From JAHIGH01 sp964564035 (lineage in GTDB: Bacteria > Patescibacteriota > Microgenomatia > Levybacterales > UBA12049): 6,431 nucleotides of DNA. The notes beneath the pieces were generated by a model. It searched no databases. It saw only the letters and a program-made list of their open reading frames with translations, and had not been told where the DNA came from. Every line of letters begins with the position of its first letter. Positions within the stretch are counted from its first letter, which is position 1. Shown here in pieces: positions 5,136 to 6,431 of the stretch. A program made the position numbers and the translations under genes. Where the stretch lies: positions 1-6,431 of the forward strand of contig CAZLZN010000036.1 in the NCBI GenBank assembly GCA_964564035.1, read 5' to 3'.

Positions 5136-6431
5136 TTATTTTAAATTTAATTTTTTAATGATAGCGCCCAGTTCCCGGCGGGCTTGCGGGATATCGCCCA
5201 TATAAATTATGCCCATCGGGCTTTGGGTCATTCGGGCTATGATTCTAGTGCCGTATTCTTGTAATTGCAAGTCCTTCTTGTAGATTTCGTCCCGAACGGC
5301 CTCAGGATCTACGCCCTCAGGTAACTTAACCTTGTCTTCAGCCTCTATCCCGTGTTTTATAATTTTTTGCATAGATGCAATTGTCTGTCTATCGCCTTGC
5401 GCGGCGACGCCGGTCAGCACTGCGTCGGTCCAGTTGGTGAATCTGGGATTTGATTCCGAAATGTAATTGTAAGTTTTGCCGAAACGTTTTTTTTGCAACT
5501 CGTACTCCAGCTTGCCGGGGATGATCAGATCTAAATTGATAAAGGTGTTTATAGTGTTAAATTTAATACCTAAATCTGCCGATTGGTCTATAAGAAATTT
5601 TTTAAAGGCAATTAGTGTTTCTTCTTCGATTTTCTGCTTTTTGACTCTGAGCTCTGCAGATTTGGGCTTATATGTTCCGGTTCCGATGCAAGCGGTTCCG
5701 TCCGACTGAAGCTGACTATTCAAGCCAAGCGAGGTTAATTCGTTATCCAAAACCGCAACGGACATACCGGGCGAATCGACGGACTCTATGAGGCGGCTTA
5801 TAACGACGCGTTTTTCTTTTGCAGTATTCATAGTGCTTCTGATGTGGCCGGCACAAGCTGCGACCGCGTCTTTCCAGGTGTCAAATTCCTGAGGATAGTT
5901 ATCGTTTCCGTCGGGTAGAAAAACTATTTTGTTTTTACGCGCTTTTACTACTCCCGCTCCATAGTTGCCGTCACATTCTGCAAACCTGACCATTATGCCG
6001 GGCAAATAATTGCTGATACTAAATTCGGAATATAAATTTTGTACTTTGTCATTGATAAACTTCGCGGCTGAATCTGCCAGCGAGTCGATGTCTGTAATTT
6101 CGAAATCCGGGACGCTGAGATTAGGTACTCCTGATTTCTGAATCCTAATATGGGACTCTGCTTTGTTTTTCAAATTGTGAGTTAACCGCGCAGGCAATCC
6201 CCAAATTTCGAAGTTGTCCAGTTTTGAGGCTAAGTAGTTTTCTGTTTCTTTTACACTTATGTAAGGCACAACAACTATTTTTTTGTTTTCAAATTTTGAG
6301 ATCAGATTCAGCTCTCCTGCTGTTTTGGGGATCAGTGATTTTTTGAATACTTTTGATAAATATTCTAATTGAGAAGTGATCCTGGCTGTGTGTCTCTCGA
6401 CCAGAACGTAAGAGACGGGCAAATTATCAAG
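5136..6431 (-). CDS. PGM1-like ATP-grasp ligase, 5' end cut by the window edge
   Basis: The frame is open to the right edge, showing 431 residues, and the true start lies outside the window. A TTG at 6420-6422 could be taken as a start, but the three codons before it (Leu-Asp-Asn) are also in frame and align with the paralogue (LDNLPVSYVLVERH against LTDVKESMVMVRRH), so about 50 residues are missing. Counting from the first visible codon, the same motifs appear as in the neighbour: WGLPARLTHNLKNK (77-90), FAECDGNYGAG (150-160), VVISRLIESVDSPGMSVA (209-226), GTACIG (245-250), NLDLI (299-303), E-x-N-x-R at 326/328/330 followed by FTNWTDAV, and GTRIIARM (394-401). All signature residues are kept, so this is not a decayed copy. 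It ends one base before the second ligase and is the first visible gene of that operon. Function as for the paralogue: ATP-dependent amide or peptide bond formation, substrate unknown. Confidence 0.82.
   Translation of the reverse strand, partial: LDNLPVSYVLVERHTARITSQLEYLSKVFKKSLIPKTAGELNLISKFENKKIVVVPYISVKETENYLASKLDNFEIWGLPARLTHNLKNKAESHIRIQKSGVPNLSVPDFEITDIDSLADSAAKFINDKVQNLYSEFSISNYLPGIMVRFAECDGNYGAGVVKARKNKIVFLPDGNDNYPQEFDTWKDAVAACAGHIRSTMNTAKEKRVVISRLIESVDSPGMSVAVLDNELTSLGLNSQLQSDGTACIGTGTYKPKSAELRVKKQKIEEETLIAFKKFLIDQSADLGIKFNTINTFINLDLIIPGKLEYELQKKRFGKTYNYISESNPRFTNWTDAVLTGVAAQGDRQTIASMQKIIKHGIEAEDKVKLPEGVDPEAVRDEIYKKDLQLQEYGTRIIARMTQSPMGIIYMGDIPQARRELGAIIKKLNLK

Noticed and set aside
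6420..6422. TTG as the start of the first ATP-grasp gene
   Set aside because: The frame stays open to the window edge and the three preceding codons align with the paralogue, so the gene simply runs off the window.

Overview
The window looks like a bacterial genome fragment, most plausibly from the Candidate Phyla Radiation (Patescibacteria). The support is indirect. Intergenic regions are AT-rich and contain bacterial -35/-10 boxes. No start codon has a Shine-Dalgarno motif in front of it. All six stop codons seen are TAA. The first protein begins with a short basic stretch and a single membrane anchor ending in GLPLTLFVTQTKQ, which I recall as typical of exported CPR proteins. There is no rRNA, tRNA, ribosomal-protein or other phylogenetic marker gene, so the lineage is an inference.

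Layout. Positions 107-778 (+) encode a membrane-anchored, secreted-type protein with two copies of an eight-cysteine module. A 138-base convergent gap (779-916) separates it from a minus-strand run that fills the rest of the window. Read in the direction of transcription (right to left), the run is: a PGM1-like ATP-grasp ligase cut by the right edge (5136-6431); a second, complete paralogous ATP-grasp ligase (3677-5134), whose ATG lies one base after the stop of the first; an M20 metallopeptidase (2575-3654) with its own consensus-like promoter; a 45-residue single-pass membrane protein (2350-2487); and a Sad/GabD1-type aldehyde dehydrogenase (917-2281).

How the genes may work together. The two ligases are clearly co-expressed and probably act together, as a heteromer or in successive steps, to make an amide or peptide-like bond. 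The ATP-grasp signature residues are visible in both, and the overall motif order resembles the pre-ATP-grasp/PGM1 peptide ligases. The M20 enzyme would hydrolyse an amide or peptide, and the dehydrogenase would oxidise a semialdehyde. A shared pathway is possible, but the separate promoter before the M20 gene means neighbourhood alone does not prove it.

The observations most worth following up are the tandem ligase pair, the duplicated eight-cysteine module, the apparent leaderless promoters with identical geometry in front of two genes, and the unlisted 45-residue membrane protein.
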